Shown piece after piece: positions 17,810 through 25,949 of a stretch of DNA of 64,000 bases. The stretch is from contig NZ_JAFKFX010000044.1 of NCBI RefSeq assembly GCF_017308075.1, positions 1-64,000 on the forward strand, given 5' to 3'. The number at the start of each line of letters is the position of its first letter. Within the stretch, counting starts at the first letter, position 1. The notes under the pieces are model-generated. The model was not told the DNA's origin and did not search any database. It saw nothing but the letters and a program-made list of their open reading frames with translations. The stretch is from Allobosea sp. (GTDB lineage Bacteria > Pseudomonadota > Alphaproteobacteria > Rhizobiales > Beijerinckiaceae). The translations under genes were made by a program, and so were the position numbers.

Positions 17810-18135
17810 CGCAAGCTGGTGTCCTTTTCGGCTTCGGCGAGCGAGCCGGAGCCTGCATTCGGACCGAGAGTTTCGATACTCTTTGGGATTGAAGCCAGCA
17901 GTTGGTCTCCTCCCCAGGAACCGCGAAGACCTGTCTCAGCGACTTTGAGCCGTGATCTGAAAGATGGCTGGTTGCTAGTGATCCGCCGCCGAGAGGTCCA
18001 AGGTGATTGTTAGTGGACGGTTGGCCTCGGCGCCAGCGCGGGCAGCGTAGCAGGTCCGGGTTGCGCAGCCCGCGCGGCCATGGAGGGGATGAAGACCTCC
18101 GGCGCGGGAGACCGCGCGCGAGCGCCGGCGGTCCC
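17810..18135. other. Non-coding stretch after the polysaccharide locus
   Basis: No gene, RNA or clear terminator was recognised here. Codon structure is lost in all frames, and the stretch leads into recognisable gene remnants. It probably consists of decayed mobile DNA. Confidence 0.4.
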
Positions 18136-18139
18136 TCAA

Positions 18140-18283
18140 GGATGCTCATCGACACCTGCGCCGAGAAGGCATCGATTGGCGTTGGGCGGACAAGGGGGGA
18201 AGCGCTGTCAGGCCATCGCCCGCTCGCGCCGCGGCTGCTCGACCAAAATCCTCGCGCTGATTGATCGCGCCGGAAATCCCTGA
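18140..18283 (+). pseudogene. Scrap of an IS5-family transposase
   Basis: In one frame the segment reads QAIARSRRGCSTKILALIDRAGNP followed by a stop. This resembles the conserved QAIGRSRGGLSTKIHALVDALGNP segment of IS5-family transposases. The upstream part (MLIDTCAEKA...) looks like the preceding MLIDST region in a shifted frame. Nothing of the rest of the gene is left. Confidence 0.55.
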
Positions 18284-18545
18284 TCGACAACCATAAAATC
18301 ACTGAAATGCATGTCGAAAATCCCTGCCCGGGTTACGTCGGCAGTTGCCGTTAAAGCTTGAATCGGCACATCTTTCGCCTGAATGGCCGGCTCGCCGCAC
18401 CGCAGATTCGGATAAGAATTCCCTGCGAATTCCTTGTAAGCAGGGAAACGCCCGGACGGCTTTGCAGCCCCAGACCGGCGCTAGCATGATGAGGGCCGGC
18501 CTCGGTAGCAAGGCCGCGCTGGGCGGAAACCGCATTTCGTCCAGA

Positions 18546-18895
18546 TTGACCGGACCGTTCGCCTCGACCGGCCGACAGATCGAGGCGGCTACGAACCTCT
18601 ATATCGCCCAGCACGGCGACACCGTCGCCGGCAGGGAGATCCAGCTCGTGGTGCAGGACGATGGAGGCGTCGCCGACCAGACCAAGCGCATCGCACAGGA
18701 GATGATCGTCAAACAGAAGGTTTCCTTCCTCACCGGCTTCGGCCTGCCCCGCTCGTCTTCGCGGTCGCGCCGCTCTCGACCCAGGCCACGGTGCCGACCA
18801 TCGTGATAGCAGCCGCGACCGCCTCGATCACCGAGAAATTGCCTATATCGTGCGCAGTTCCTTCACGCTGCCAAAGGCGACCGTGCCTCGACTGC
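18546..18895 (+). pseudogene. Remnant of a LivK-like ABC binding protein
   Basis: LTGPFASTGRQIEAATNLYI, then AQHGDTVAGREIQLVVQDDG and GVADQTKRIAQEMIV match the N-terminal lobe of branched-chain-amino-acid-type binding proteins. The frame then shifts: APLVFAVAPLSTQATVPTIV continues in a second frame, and YIVRSSFTLPKATVP in a third. The signal peptide and the C-terminal two thirds are missing. It is a dead fragment. Confidence 0.8.
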
Positions 18896-19189
18896 TATTT
18901 CATGGAATGGGACAATGACCGCTCCGGTGGCTTCGAGCCGCTGCGCTTCCTGCCGAAGGGCAAGCATCTCGTTCTCGGCCTCGTCACCTCCAAGACCGGT
19001 GTGCTGGAGAGGAAGAACGATCTCGAGCGCCGCATCGACGAGGCCAGCAGGTTCGTTCCGCTCGACCAGCTCTGCCTCTCGCCGCAATGCGGCTTCGCCT
19101 CGACCGAGGAGGGCAACACGCTGGCCGAGGAGGAGCATTGGGCCAAGCTCGCCATGATCGTCGAGGTCGCCAGGGAAGTCTGGGTCTGA
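18896..19189 (+). pseudogene. C-terminal remnant of a MetE-like methionine synthase
   Basis: Starting at YFMEWDNDRSGGFEPLRF, the frame encodes about 98 residues resembling the C-terminus of cobalamin-independent methionine synthase-type proteins: PKGKHLVLGLVTSKTGVLE, ERRIDEASRFVPLDQLCLSP and QCGFASTEEGNTL, ending VAREVWV. The Cys of SPQCGFAS corresponds to the last zinc ligand of that family. The N-terminal part is absent. The fragment is joined directly to the LivK remnant, so this is a deletion junction, not a real fusion gene. Confidence 0.75.
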
Positions 19190-19203
19190 GCCTGGTCCTG
19201 CGT

Positions 19204-19288
19204 AATGCCCGGGCTTGACCGGGGCCTGACTCGGGCATCTCCCGCTGGAGATTCCCGGGCCTGCGCTTCGCTCCGCCCGAGAATGACG
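19204..19288. repeat. Intergenic palindromic repeat
   Basis: Inverted CCCGGGC-type segments (AATGCCCGGGCTTGACC ... ATTCCCGGGCC ... GCCCGAGAATGACG) fill the gap before the carbamoyltransferase stop. It belongs to the same broad class of GC-rich palindromic repeats seen elsewhere in the window and may end the minus-strand transcript. Confidence 0.5.
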
Positions 19289-19295
19289 CCTTCGC

Positions 19296-21128
19296 TCAAT
19301 CGAGCTCGAACGCGTCCTTGTAGTCGAGCTTCAGCGCCGGGTCCTGATCCTCCTTGCGCAGGATGCAGTTGCCGACGACCAGGAGCTCGATCTCCGAGCC
19401 CATGAAGCAGCGGAAGGCGTCGGTCGCATTGCAGACGATCGGCTCGCCGCGGACATTGAAGGAGGTGTTGACCACCACCGGGCAGCCGGTCAGCACCTTG
19501 AAGCGCGAGATCAGCCGGTGATAGCGCGGATTGGTCGCTTCATGAACGGTCTGGATCCGGGCCGAATAGTCGACATGGGTGACGGCCGGAATGCTCGAGC
19601 GCGGCACGTTCAGCTTGTCGATGCCGAACAGCGCCTTTTCCTGTGCCGTCATCTCGCGCCGCAGCTCCTCGCGGACATCGGCGACCAGCAGCATATAGGG
19701 CGAGTCGCCGTCGAGATCGAACCAGTCGGCGACATCCTCGCGCAGTACCGAAGGCGCGAAGGGCCGGAAGCTCTCGCGATACTTGACCTTGAGATTCAGC
19801 GTCTTCTGCATCGCCGGTGAGCGCGGATCGCCGAGGATCGAGCGGCCGCCGAGCGCGCGCGGGCCGAACTCCATTCGCCCCTGCATCCAGCCGACCGCCT
19901 TGCCGTCGGCGAGACCCTGTGCCGTCGCCTCGATCAGCGCGGCATCATCCAGGACCGCGAATTTCGCTCCGGCGGCCGTCAGCTCGGCCTCGATCTCGGC
20001 CGTGCTGAAGCTCGGGCCGAGATAGCTGCCGCGCATGGCATCGCCGGCTTCCGGAACCTCGCGCGGCTTGCCGTGGAAGAGATGGTAGCCGGCCAGCGCC
20101 GCCCCGAGCGCGCCGCCGGCATCGCCCGCCGCCGGCTGGATCCACAAGCCCTCGAAAATGCCCTCGCGCAGCAGCTTGCCATTGGCGACGCAGTTCAACG
20201 CGACACCGCCGGCGAGGCAGAGATTCTTCATGCCGGTCTCGGCCCGCACCGAACGGGCGAGCCTGAGCACGATCTCCTCGGTCACCGCCTGGATCGAGGC
20301 CGCCATGTCCATGTGAAACTGGGTCAGCAACTGCTCCGGCCCACGCACCGGCTCGCCGAACAGCGCGGCGAACTTGTCGTTGGTCATGGTCAGGCCGACG
20401 CCGTAGTTGAAATAGCTCTGGTCGAGATGGAAGCTGCCGTCTTCCTTGAGGTCGACCAGCTTCTCCAGCATCAGCTGGGCGAAGCGCGGCTCGCCATAGG
20501 GGGCGAGCCCCATCACCTTGTACTCGCCGGAATTGACCTTGAAGCCGATATAATAGGTCACGGCGGAGTAGAGCAGCCCGAGCGAATGCGGGAAATGCAG
20601 CTCCTTATGGACCTTGAGGTCCTTCCCCTTGCCGATGGCGAGCGTCATCGTCGCCCATTCGCCGACCCCGTCCATGGTCAGGATCGCCGCTTCCTCGAAG
20701 GGCGAGGGATAGAAGGCCGAGGCGGCGTGCGAGAGGTGATGCTCGGTGAAGAGCAGCTTCCCGACATCGAAGCCGGGACTGAGCTTCTTCAGCTCCTTGG
20801 CGATGATCTGCTTCTGGAACAGCTTTTCGCGCAGCCAGAGCGGCATCGCCATCTTGAACGACTGGAAGCCGCGCGGCGCGAAGGAGAGATAGGTCTCGAG
20901 CAGGCGCTCGAACTTGATGAAGGGCTTGTCGTAGAAGACGACGGCGTCGAGCTGATCGAGCCCGCAACCGGCGACCGAGAGGCAGTACTCGACCGCATGT
21001 TTCGGGAACTCGGCGTCGTGCTTCTTGCGCGTGAAGCGCTCCTCCTGCGCCGCCGCCTCGATCCGCCCGTCGACGACCAGCGCCGCCGCGCTGTCGTGAT
21101 AGAGCCCCGATATCCCCAGAACGCGCAT
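19296..21128 (-). CDS. Carbamoyltransferase (NodU/CmcH family)
   Basis: This 610-residue protein starts at the ATG at 21128 (MRVLGISGLYHDSAAALVVD); longer in-frame starts would add unrelated residues. The N-terminal ASKHA-like part has the metal-binding TEHHLSHAASAF (His130/His134) and MDGVGEWATM. The C-terminal YrdC-like part has MEFGPRALGGRSILGDPR and SFRPFAPSVL. Such enzymes transfer carbamoyl from carbamoyl phosphate to a hydroxyl group, via carbamoyl-AMP, on sugars, Nod factors or antibiotics. It lies 11 bases downstream of the DUF5989-type gene and probably forms an operon with it and the SxtJ-like gene. Its proximity to the glycan locus suggests glycan or lipid decoration; this is inference. 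Confidence 0.88.
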   Translation of the reverse strand: MRVLGISGLYHDSAAALVVDGRIEAAAQEERFTRKKHDAEFPKHAVEYCLSVAGCGLDQLDAVVFYDKPFIKFERLLETYLSFAPRGFQSFKMAMPLWLREKLFQKQIIAKELKKLSPGFDVGKLLFTEHHLSHAASAFYPSPFEEAAILTMDGVGEWATMTLAIGKGKDLKVHKELHFPHSLGLLYSAVTYYIGFKVNSGEYKVMGLAPYGEPRFAQLMLEKLVDLKEDGSFHLDQSYFNYGVGLTMTNDKFAALFGEPVRGPEQLLTQFHMDMAASIQAVTEEIVLRLARSVRAETGMKNLCLAGGVALNCVANGKLLREGIFEGLWIQPAAGDAGGALGAALAGYHLFHGKPREVPEAGDAMRGSYLGPSFSTAEIEAELTAAGAKFAVLDDAALIEATAQGLADGKAVGWMQGRMEFGPRALGGRSILGDPRSPAMQKTLNLKVKYRESFRPFAPSVLREDVADWFDLDGDSPYMLLVADVREELRREMTAQEKALFGIDKLNVPRSSIPAVTHVDYSARIQTVHEATNPRYHRLISRFKVLTGCPVVVNTSFNVRGEPIVCNATDAFRCFMGSEIELLVVGNCILRKEDQDPALKLDYKDAFELD

Positions 21129-21139
21129 GCGCTTGCGGC

Positions 21140-21289
21140 TCAGAACAGCGTGTAGATGAAGGGCGCGATCGCGCTGCCCTTGGTCAGGAACAGCAGGCCG
21201 CCGAGCAGCACGCACATCAAGAGGATCGGCGCCAGCCAGAACTTCTTTCGCGCCGCCATGAAGCGGAAGAACTCGCGCAGGAACGACAT
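21140..21289 (-). CDS. 49-residue DUF5989-type membrane protein
   Basis: A short frame between the SxtJ-like and carbamoyltransferase genes encodes MSFLREFFRFMAARKKFWLA, then PILLMCVLLGGLLFLTKG and SAIAPFIYTLF. One transmembrane helix (about residues 19-36) follows a basic, aromatic N-terminus. The pattern (FxxFMxxRKKFWLAPI...LxxGSAxAPFIYTLF) is that of DUF5989 proteins, which occur between SxtJ-like proteins and carbamoyltransferases. Spacing of 13 and 11 bases to its neighbours supports one transcript. Function is unknown; a membrane anchor or assembly factor for the carbamoyltransferase is a guess. It is easily missed because of its size. Confidence 0.85.
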   Translation of the reverse strand: MSFLREFFRFMAARKKFWLAPILLMCVLLGGLLFLTKGSAIAPFIYTLF

Positions 21290-21302
21290 CGGTTATTCCC
21301 TG

Positions 21303-21740
21303 TCAGAACTGGTCTTTCATCGAGACCGGCTCCGGTCCCGGCGGATCGCGGACGACCCAGTAGCTCTTCGCCTGCGGCTGAGACTTGAGCTTGAGAAAAT
21401 CCTTGCCGACCAGCCGGGCGACCAGCGCCGTCGGCGTGAAGACGAGGAAGAACAGGATGCCGAGCACGATCGGGTTGATGATCGCAGCCAGCAGCAGGCC
21501 GAACTTCATCCAGAGCCTGTTCAGCGGCGCAAGCACCGCCGGCCGGATCAGCGCGACGGCGAGGAAGCCGGCAGCGACGAGCGCGAGCCAGGGCCAGGCC
21601 CGGCCATCGTGCCAGGCGTTGTAGAGGCCGATCAGCGCGAAGACGGCCGCGAAGACGAGGCCGAAGGAGCGATCGCTCGATCCCTCACCATCGTCATGGC
21701 CGGCCCCGGCCCCGAATTCGTGATGCACGCCCTTCGCCAA
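21303..21740 (-). CDS. SxtJ-family membrane protein
   Basis: This 145-residue protein has a hydrophilic start (MAKGVHHEFGAGAGHDDGE), about three hydrophobic segments (SFGLVFAAVFALIGLYNAW, AWPWLALVAAGFLAVALI, IINPIVLGILFFLVFTPTA), and a tail with KSQPQAKSYWVVRD. This layout fits SxtJ-family proteins, named after a saxitoxin-cluster gene and often found beside carbamoyltransferases. It is the first gene of the minus-strand trio. Its role is unknown. Confidence 0.82.
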   Translation of the reverse strand: MAKGVHHEFGAGAGHDDGEGSSDRSFGLVFAAVFALIGLYNAWHDGRAWPWLALVAAGFLAVALIRPAVLAPLNRLWMKFGLLLAAIINPIVLGILFFLVFTPTALVARLVGKDFLKLKSQPQAKSYWVVRDPPGPEPVSMKDQF

Positions 21741-21814
21741 GCCGCCGCTCCTGTCCAGGCGGCATCCTCTAGGCGATTAAGGGGCGAAGGTCGAGGGCAA
21801 GCGGGCCGCGAGCT

Positions 21815-21915
21815 CTGCCGTCATGGTCGGGCCTGTCCCGACCATCCACGTCTTCCTTCCTAAGGTGTCGAGTTCAAGCCGTGGATGCTCGCCACAAGGG
21901 TGAGCATGACGCCAG
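21815..21915. repeat. Two adjacent inverted repeats between a stop and a divergent start
   Basis: GGTCGGG and CCCGACC form one hairpin at about 21826-21845 (ATGGTCGGGCCTGTCCCGACCAT). A second imperfect one (GATGCTC ... GAGCATG) lies just upstream of the SDR stop. Together they could end the SDR transcript and insulate it from the SxtJ-like promoter. Confidence 0.4.
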
Positions 21916-21919
21916 CGCC

Positions 21920-22696
21920 TCAGCTCAGCATCCGCGTATCGCCGCAGACCGAGATCTCCTGGCCGGAAATCGTCTTGGCGAAGGGCGAAGCCAGGAAGAC
22001 GATCTGCTTGGCGATGTCGCTGGGATCGACGAACTGCTTGATCGAGACGCCGGCGAAGAGCCGCCCGGTCATCTCCTCATGCGAGACGTTGAGCGAGCGC
22101 GCCTTGTTGGCGATCACGCTCTGGATGCGTGGCCCGTCGACGAGGCCGGGGCAGATCGCGTTGGCGCGGATGCCGAACTCGCCGAGCTCGGCCGAGAGCG
22201 CCTTGGTGAAGCCGATCACGCCCCATTTCGCCGCCGCATAGGGCGAGCGCAGCGGGAAGCCGTGCTTGCCGGCCTGGCTGGAGAGATTGACGATCGAGGC
22301 GTTCTTCGACTGCTTGAGGTGCTCGACCGCCAGCCGCGTGCAGTTGAACTGGCCGGTCAGGTCGATGGCGACGCAGGAATCCCAGTCCTCGGGCGCGATC
22401 TCGTCGACACGACCGGTCGGCCCGGCGATGCCGGCATTGTTGACGAGGCAATCGAGCCCGCCGAGCGCGATCAGGGCCTCGTCGAACAGCCGCGCCACTG
22501 CCTTGCGGTCGGAAACATCGCAGACCGAGCGCGTGATCGCAGGATCGCTTTGCGCCATCGCGGCCAGCGCCTTCTCGTCGACATCGCAGATATGGACCCT
22601 CGCCCCTTCCGCCGCGAAGGCCCGCGCCGTCGCGCGGCCGATACCATTGGCGCCGGCCGTCACCAGCACGCGCAGGCCCTTGATCGTCATATCCAT
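21920..22696 (-). CDS. Short-chain dehydrogenase/reductase
   Basis: This 258-residue SDR has the NAD(P)-binding TAGANGIG at 13-20, CDVSD in the cofactor pocket, NNAG, and the catalytic Ser with YAAAK (SSQAGKHGFPLRSPYAAAKW). A Asp after the second strand (ICDVDEKAL) suggests NAD preference. GGGACGG lies before the ATG. It lies downstream of the GntR gene on the same strand and opposite a Liv-type importer. It probably oxidises a hydroxyl group of the imported compound. Confidence 0.85.
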   Translation of the reverse strand: MDMTIKGLRVLVTAGANGIGRATARAFAAEGARVHICDVDEKALAAMAQSDPAITRSVCDVSDRKAVARLFDEALIALGGLDCLVNNAGIAGPTGRVDEIAPEDWDSCVAIDLTGQFNCTRLAVEHLKQSKNASIVNLSSQAGKHGFPLRSPYAAAKWGVIGFTKALSAELGEFGIRANAICPGLVDGPRIQSVIANKARSLNVSHEEMTGRLFAGVSIKQFVDPSDIAKQIVFLASPFAKTISGQEISVCGDTRMLS

Positions 22697-22764
22697 CGTT
22701 TCCGTCCCTTTGCCTTTTGTCGTTTGCCGGCCATTGCCGGTCGTGATTGCAATCCTTGCCGGCC

Positions 22765-23532
22765 CTATCCCTCGGCCAGCCTTCCCGTGCCCTCGATATG
22801 GTCCGCGGCCTGCTGGATATCCTCGGCCAGCGCCTCGCGCGCCGCCGCCGTGTCGCGTTCGCGCAGCGCGACGACGAGCGCCGCGTGCATCAGGACGGCG
22901 CTGCCGCGGTCGAGCCGGCGCGCCTCGGCGCGCATGTCGAGATTGAGGATCGGGCCCGCCTTGAGCCAGAGCCGCTCGATCGTCTCGACCAGGAGAGGCA
23001 TCCCGGCCGCCTCGTAGAGCGCAAAATGCAGGTTTCGATTCGCTGCGACCGCCCCCGCCAGATCTGGTGGGTCAGCGCTCGCCGCCTGCCGGAACGCGTC
23101 TTCATGGCTGGCGATCACGGCGATCTGGTCGGGCGTCGCGATCTTCGTCGCCTCCTCGGCGGCGAAGCCCTCGACGACGAGACGCACCCGGGTCAGCTCG
23201 CGGAACTGCGCCAGGGTCAGCACCGGCACCCGTACGGCCCGGCCCGGCAGGACCTCGAGAGCCTTGTCGGCGACGAGCCGGTTCACCGCCTCGCGCACCG
23301 GCATCATCGAGACCCCGAGCGCTTCGGCGACGCGGCGAAGCGAGAGCTTTTCGCCGGGCGCCAGCCGTCCGGAAATGAGCAGCGCGCGCAGTTCCTCCGT
23401 GACCCGCTCGCCCAATGTCTCGCGGGCGAGCGAACCGATTTCATCCAGGGCAGCGCCCTCCGGCGCCGCGGGCGCAGCGGCAGCGGCATCCAGCTCGGAC
23501 GACCGGCGGGAGGACTGGACAGGGACCGTCAT
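22765..23532 (-). CDS. GntR-family regulator (FCD type)
   Basis: The protein is about 255 residues from the ATG at 23532. A winged helix lies near residues 40-105 (RLAPGEKLSLRRVAEALGVS, then MMPVREAVNRL). The alpha-helical FCD effector domain follows, with the metal-binding pattern typical of the family (ASHEDAFRQAASA, NRNLHFALYEAAG, HAALVVALRERD). A longer start (GTG at 23556) would overlap a perfect palindrome that is probably its operator, so the shorter start is preferred. It likely controls itself, the SDR and the divergent importer. Confidence 0.88.
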   Translation of the reverse strand: MTVPVQSSRRSSELDAAAAAPAAPEGAALDEIGSLARETLGERVTEELRALLISGRLAPGEKLSLRRVAEALGVSMMPVREAVNRLVADKALEVLPGRAVRVPVLTLAQFRELTRVRLVVEGFAAEEATKIATPDQIAVIASHEDAFRQAASADPPDLAGAVAANRNLHFALYEAAGMPLLVETIERLWLKAGPILNLDMRAEARRLDRGSAVLMHAALVVALRERDTAAAREALAEDIQQAADHIEGTGRLAEG

Positions 23533-23546
23533 GTCTGCCAACCTAA

Positions 23547-23558
23547 CTGTGATCACAG
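23547..23558. promoter_or_regulatory. Palindromic operator candidate in the divergent GntR/importer promoter
   Basis: CTGTGATCACAG is a perfect 12-base palindrome placed 15 bases upstream of the regulator start and 93 bases upstream of the importer binding-protein gene. Short palindromes of this kind are typical targets of FCD-type GntR dimers. Position and symmetry are seen; regulator binding is inferred. Confidence 0.6.
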
Positions 23559-23650
23559 ATCACGACAAGCGGCACGAAGACCGCAAACGAGACGAACGAC
23601 ATCGAAGCCCCGACGCCAAGAGGCGCGGAATGCGTTCTGGGAGGAACCAA

Positions 23651-24907
23651 ATGTCAGATCAAAAGAAAACCGGCCTTTCGCGCCGCCAGGCGCTGGCCGG
23701 GCTCGGCGTGACCGCGACGGGGCTGATCGCCAGCCCCTCGATCATCCTGGCGCAGACACCGGACGCGATCCGCTTCGGACATCTGACGCCGCGCACCGGT
23801 TTCCTCGGCCCGCTCGGCGAATACGGCGTTATGGCGGCCGACCTCGCCGCCGAGGAAATCAATGCCGCCGGCGGCATCATGGGCCGCAAGCTCGAACTGC
23901 TGAAGGAAGACTCGGTCAACCCCCAGACCGCCTCGACCAAGGCCGAGCGCATGGTCGAGCGCGACAAGGTCGCCTGTATCATCGGCGAGATTTCCTCCGC
24001 CTCGGCGCTGACCATCGCGCAGGTCGCCGGCCGGACCAAGACGCTCTTCGTCAACACCGGCGCCAATTCGGACGCGCTGCGCGGCGAGAACTGCAACCGC
24101 TACATGTTCCATGTCGAGCATCAGAACTCGATGTATGTGAAGAGCTGCGGCCGGGCGCTGATGGAGCAGGGCCTGGTCAAGGGCAAGAAATGGTTCTCGC
24201 TCACCGCCGACTACGCCTTCGGTCATGACCTGCTCAAGGTCGCCAAACGCTTCATGGAAGCCAATGGCGGCCAGTTCGCCGCCGACAAGCTGGTGCCGAC
24301 CGACGCGACCGACTTCTCCGCCCTGCTGCTCGAGATCCGGGCCGCCAAGCCCGACATGGTGATCTCGAACCTCGCCGGCAACCAGATCACCAACTTCCTC
24401 AAGCAGTATTCCGAGTTCGGCCTGACCTTCCCGGTCGCCGGCTTCGGTTTCGACACCGCCCTCGCCTGGGCTGCCGGCAAGGACAATTTCGGCGGCATCT
24501 GGCCCTGCGTCTGGCACCATCTCATCGAGACCCCCGGCACCAAGACCTTCGTCGCCGCCTTCACCAAGAAGTACGGCAAGCCCCCGGAGAACCAGGCCTG
24601 GGGCGACTACATGGCCGTGAAGATGATGGCCCAGTCGATGAACGAGCTGAAGAGCGCCGAGACCGCCAAGATTCTCGAACATCTCGAGAAGGGCGCCAAG
24701 TTCGACGTGCTGAAGACGCGCGAGGGCTATTTCCGCGCCTCCGACCATCAGCTGATCAGCGAGATGTACGCGATCACCGCGCTGCCCGCCGCCAAGGTCA
24801 AGAACCAGTGGGACCTCTTCACCTCCTCGCCGCCGATCCCCGGCCCGAACGAGAGCATGGAGGTCATCGCGACCCAGGGCGACGAAGCCGTCTGCAAGAT
24901 GAGCTGA
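23651..24907 (+). CDS. Periplasmic binding protein of a Liv-type ABC importer
   Basis: This 418-residue protein has a Tat-like signal (twin Arg at 11-12, RRQALAGLGV, cleavage after about ILAQ). The mature part follows the branched-chain amino acid/amide-binding fold: FGHLTPRTGFLGPLGEYGVM, then INAAGGIMGRKLELLKEDSV, IIGEISSASAL and DFSALLLEIRAAKPDMV. GAGGAA precedes the ATG. It begins the operon for the permease LivH and the fused LivMGF protein. The substrate is unknown; neighbouring enzymes suggest an organic hydroxy acid rather than an amino acid. A palindromic repeat lies just after the stop. Confidence 0.88.
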   Translation: MSDQKKTGLSRRQALAGLGVTATGLIASPSIILAQTPDAIRFGHLTPRTGFLGPLGEYGVMAADLAAEEINAAGGIMGRKLELLKEDSVNPQTASTKAERMVERDKVACIIGEISSASALTIAQVAGRTKTLFVNTGANSDALRGENCNRYMFHVEHQNSMYVKSCGRALMEQGLVKGKKWFSLTADYAFGHDLLKVAKRFMEANGGQFAADKLVPTDATDFSALLLEIRAAKPDMVISNLAGNQITNFLKQYSEFGLTFPVAGFGFDTALAWAAGKDNFGGIWPCVWHHLIETPGTKTFVAAFTKKYGKPPENQAWGDYMAVKMMAQSMNELKSAETAKILEHLEKGAKFDVLKTREGYFRASDHQLISEMYAITALPAAKVKNQWDLFTSSPPIPGPNESMEVIATQGDEAVCKMS

Positions 24908-24929
24908 GGCCGCCTGCGCTTCTTTGCGG

Positions 24930-25030
24930 GGTCATCCCGGACAAGCCGCGGCAGCGGCGCCGATCCGGGATCCATGCCTGAACCGTTTAGGCATGGATCC
25001 CGGGTCTCCCTTCGGTCGCCCGGGATGACC
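24930..25030. repeat. Palindromic repeat after the binding-protein gene
   Basis: The outer arms GGTCATCCCGG and CCGGGATGACC are exact inverted copies. Inner arms ATCCATGCCT and AGGCATGGAT form a second hairpin. The 101-base element fills the gap between the binding-protein gene and livH and shares its ends with elements at 30623 and 33281. It may hold back transcription or protect the upstream mRNA. Confidence 0.8.
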
Positions 25031-25066
25031 GCGCGGTAGACGGATCGAAACTGCAAAGGCATTCCC

Positions 25067-25942
25067 TTGCTCACCCTTTTCATCCAGCAGGTGCTGAACG
25101 GGCTGCTCGACGGGGTCTACTACCTCCTGATCGCGCTCGGCCTGTCGCTGATCTTCTCGCTCGGCGGCATCGTCAACCTCGCGCATGGCGCCTTCTATGC
25201 GATCGGCGCCTATCTCACGATCGTGCTCGCGCCCCATCTCGGCTTCGGCGGCGCGATCATCGCCTCGCCGGTGCTGGTCGCTTTGCTCGGCATCGTCATC
25301 GAGCGCGGGCTGTTCCAGCGCTTCTACAGAGCCGATCCCATTCTCTCGCTGCTGCTCACCTTCGGCCTCGCCATGGTCGCCGAGCAATCGCTGCGCATGA
25401 TCTTCGGCGCGCCACCGCTTTCCTTCTCGATCCCGCCGGAGCTGCGCGGCCAGATCTTCATCGGCGACTTCATCTATTCGCGCTACCGCGCCTTGCTGCT
25501 GCTGATCGCGGCGGCCTGCGTGCTCGGCCTCTGGTTCCTGCTGCAGCGCACCGCCTTCGGGCGCGTCGTGCGCGCCGGCGTCCAGAACCCCGACATGGTC
25601 GGTGCGCTCGGCATCTCCCTGCAGCCCTACATGATGACGATCGCCGGCATCGGCATCGGCCTTGCCGGCCTCGCCGGCGTGCTTCTGGCGCCGATCTACT
25701 CGATCCATCCCGCCATGGGCCAGGAGATCATCACCCCGGCCTTCGTCGTCGTCGTCATCGGCGGGCTCGGCTCCTTCTGGGGCGTCGTCGTCGCGGCCAT
25801 CATGGTCGGCCTCGTCAAGGGCATCACCATCGGCCTCGGCTTCACGCAATGGTCGACCGCGGTGATCTATCTGATGATGCTGCTCGTCCTCCTCTTCCGT
25901 CCGCGCGGCCTGTTCGGCGAGCGCATCCAGCGCTTCGAGTGA
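25067..25942 (+). CDS. livH: Liv-type ABC permease (LivH-like)
   Basis: This 291-residue inner-membrane permease has eight or so hydrophobic segments and the family signatures FIQQVLNGLLDGVYYLLIAL, FSLGGIVNLAHGAFYAIGAY and VVVIGGLGSFWGVVVAA. It starts at a TTG with AAAGG seven bases upstream. It forms the translocation channel with the LivM part of the next protein, which starts 7 bases after its stop. Confidence 0.9.
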   Translation: MLTLFIQQVLNGLLDGVYYLLIALGLSLIFSLGGIVNLAHGAFYAIGAYLTIVLAPHLGFGGAIIASPVLVALLGIVIERGLFQRFYRADPILSLLLTFGLAMVAEQSLRMIFGAPPLSFSIPPELRGQIFIGDFIYSRYRALLLLIAAACVLGLWFLLQRTAFGRVVRAGVQNPDMVGALGISLQPYMMTIAGIGIGLAGLAGVLLAPIYSIHPAMGQEIITPAFVVVVIGGLGSFWGVVVAAIMVGLVKGITIGLGFTQWSTAVIYLMMLLVLLFRPRGLFGERIQRFE

Positions 25943-25949
25943 GGCCGCG

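Noticed and set aside
18896-19189. A genuine short methionine-synthase-like gene
   Set aside because: It begins inside the family pattern without a start codon or ribosome-binding site and lacks the N-terminal part with most zinc ligands.
20073-21155. 360-residue plus-strand frame opposite the carbamoyltransferase
   Set aside because: Antisense of an unambiguous gene; composition is charged and repetitive with no recognisable domain.
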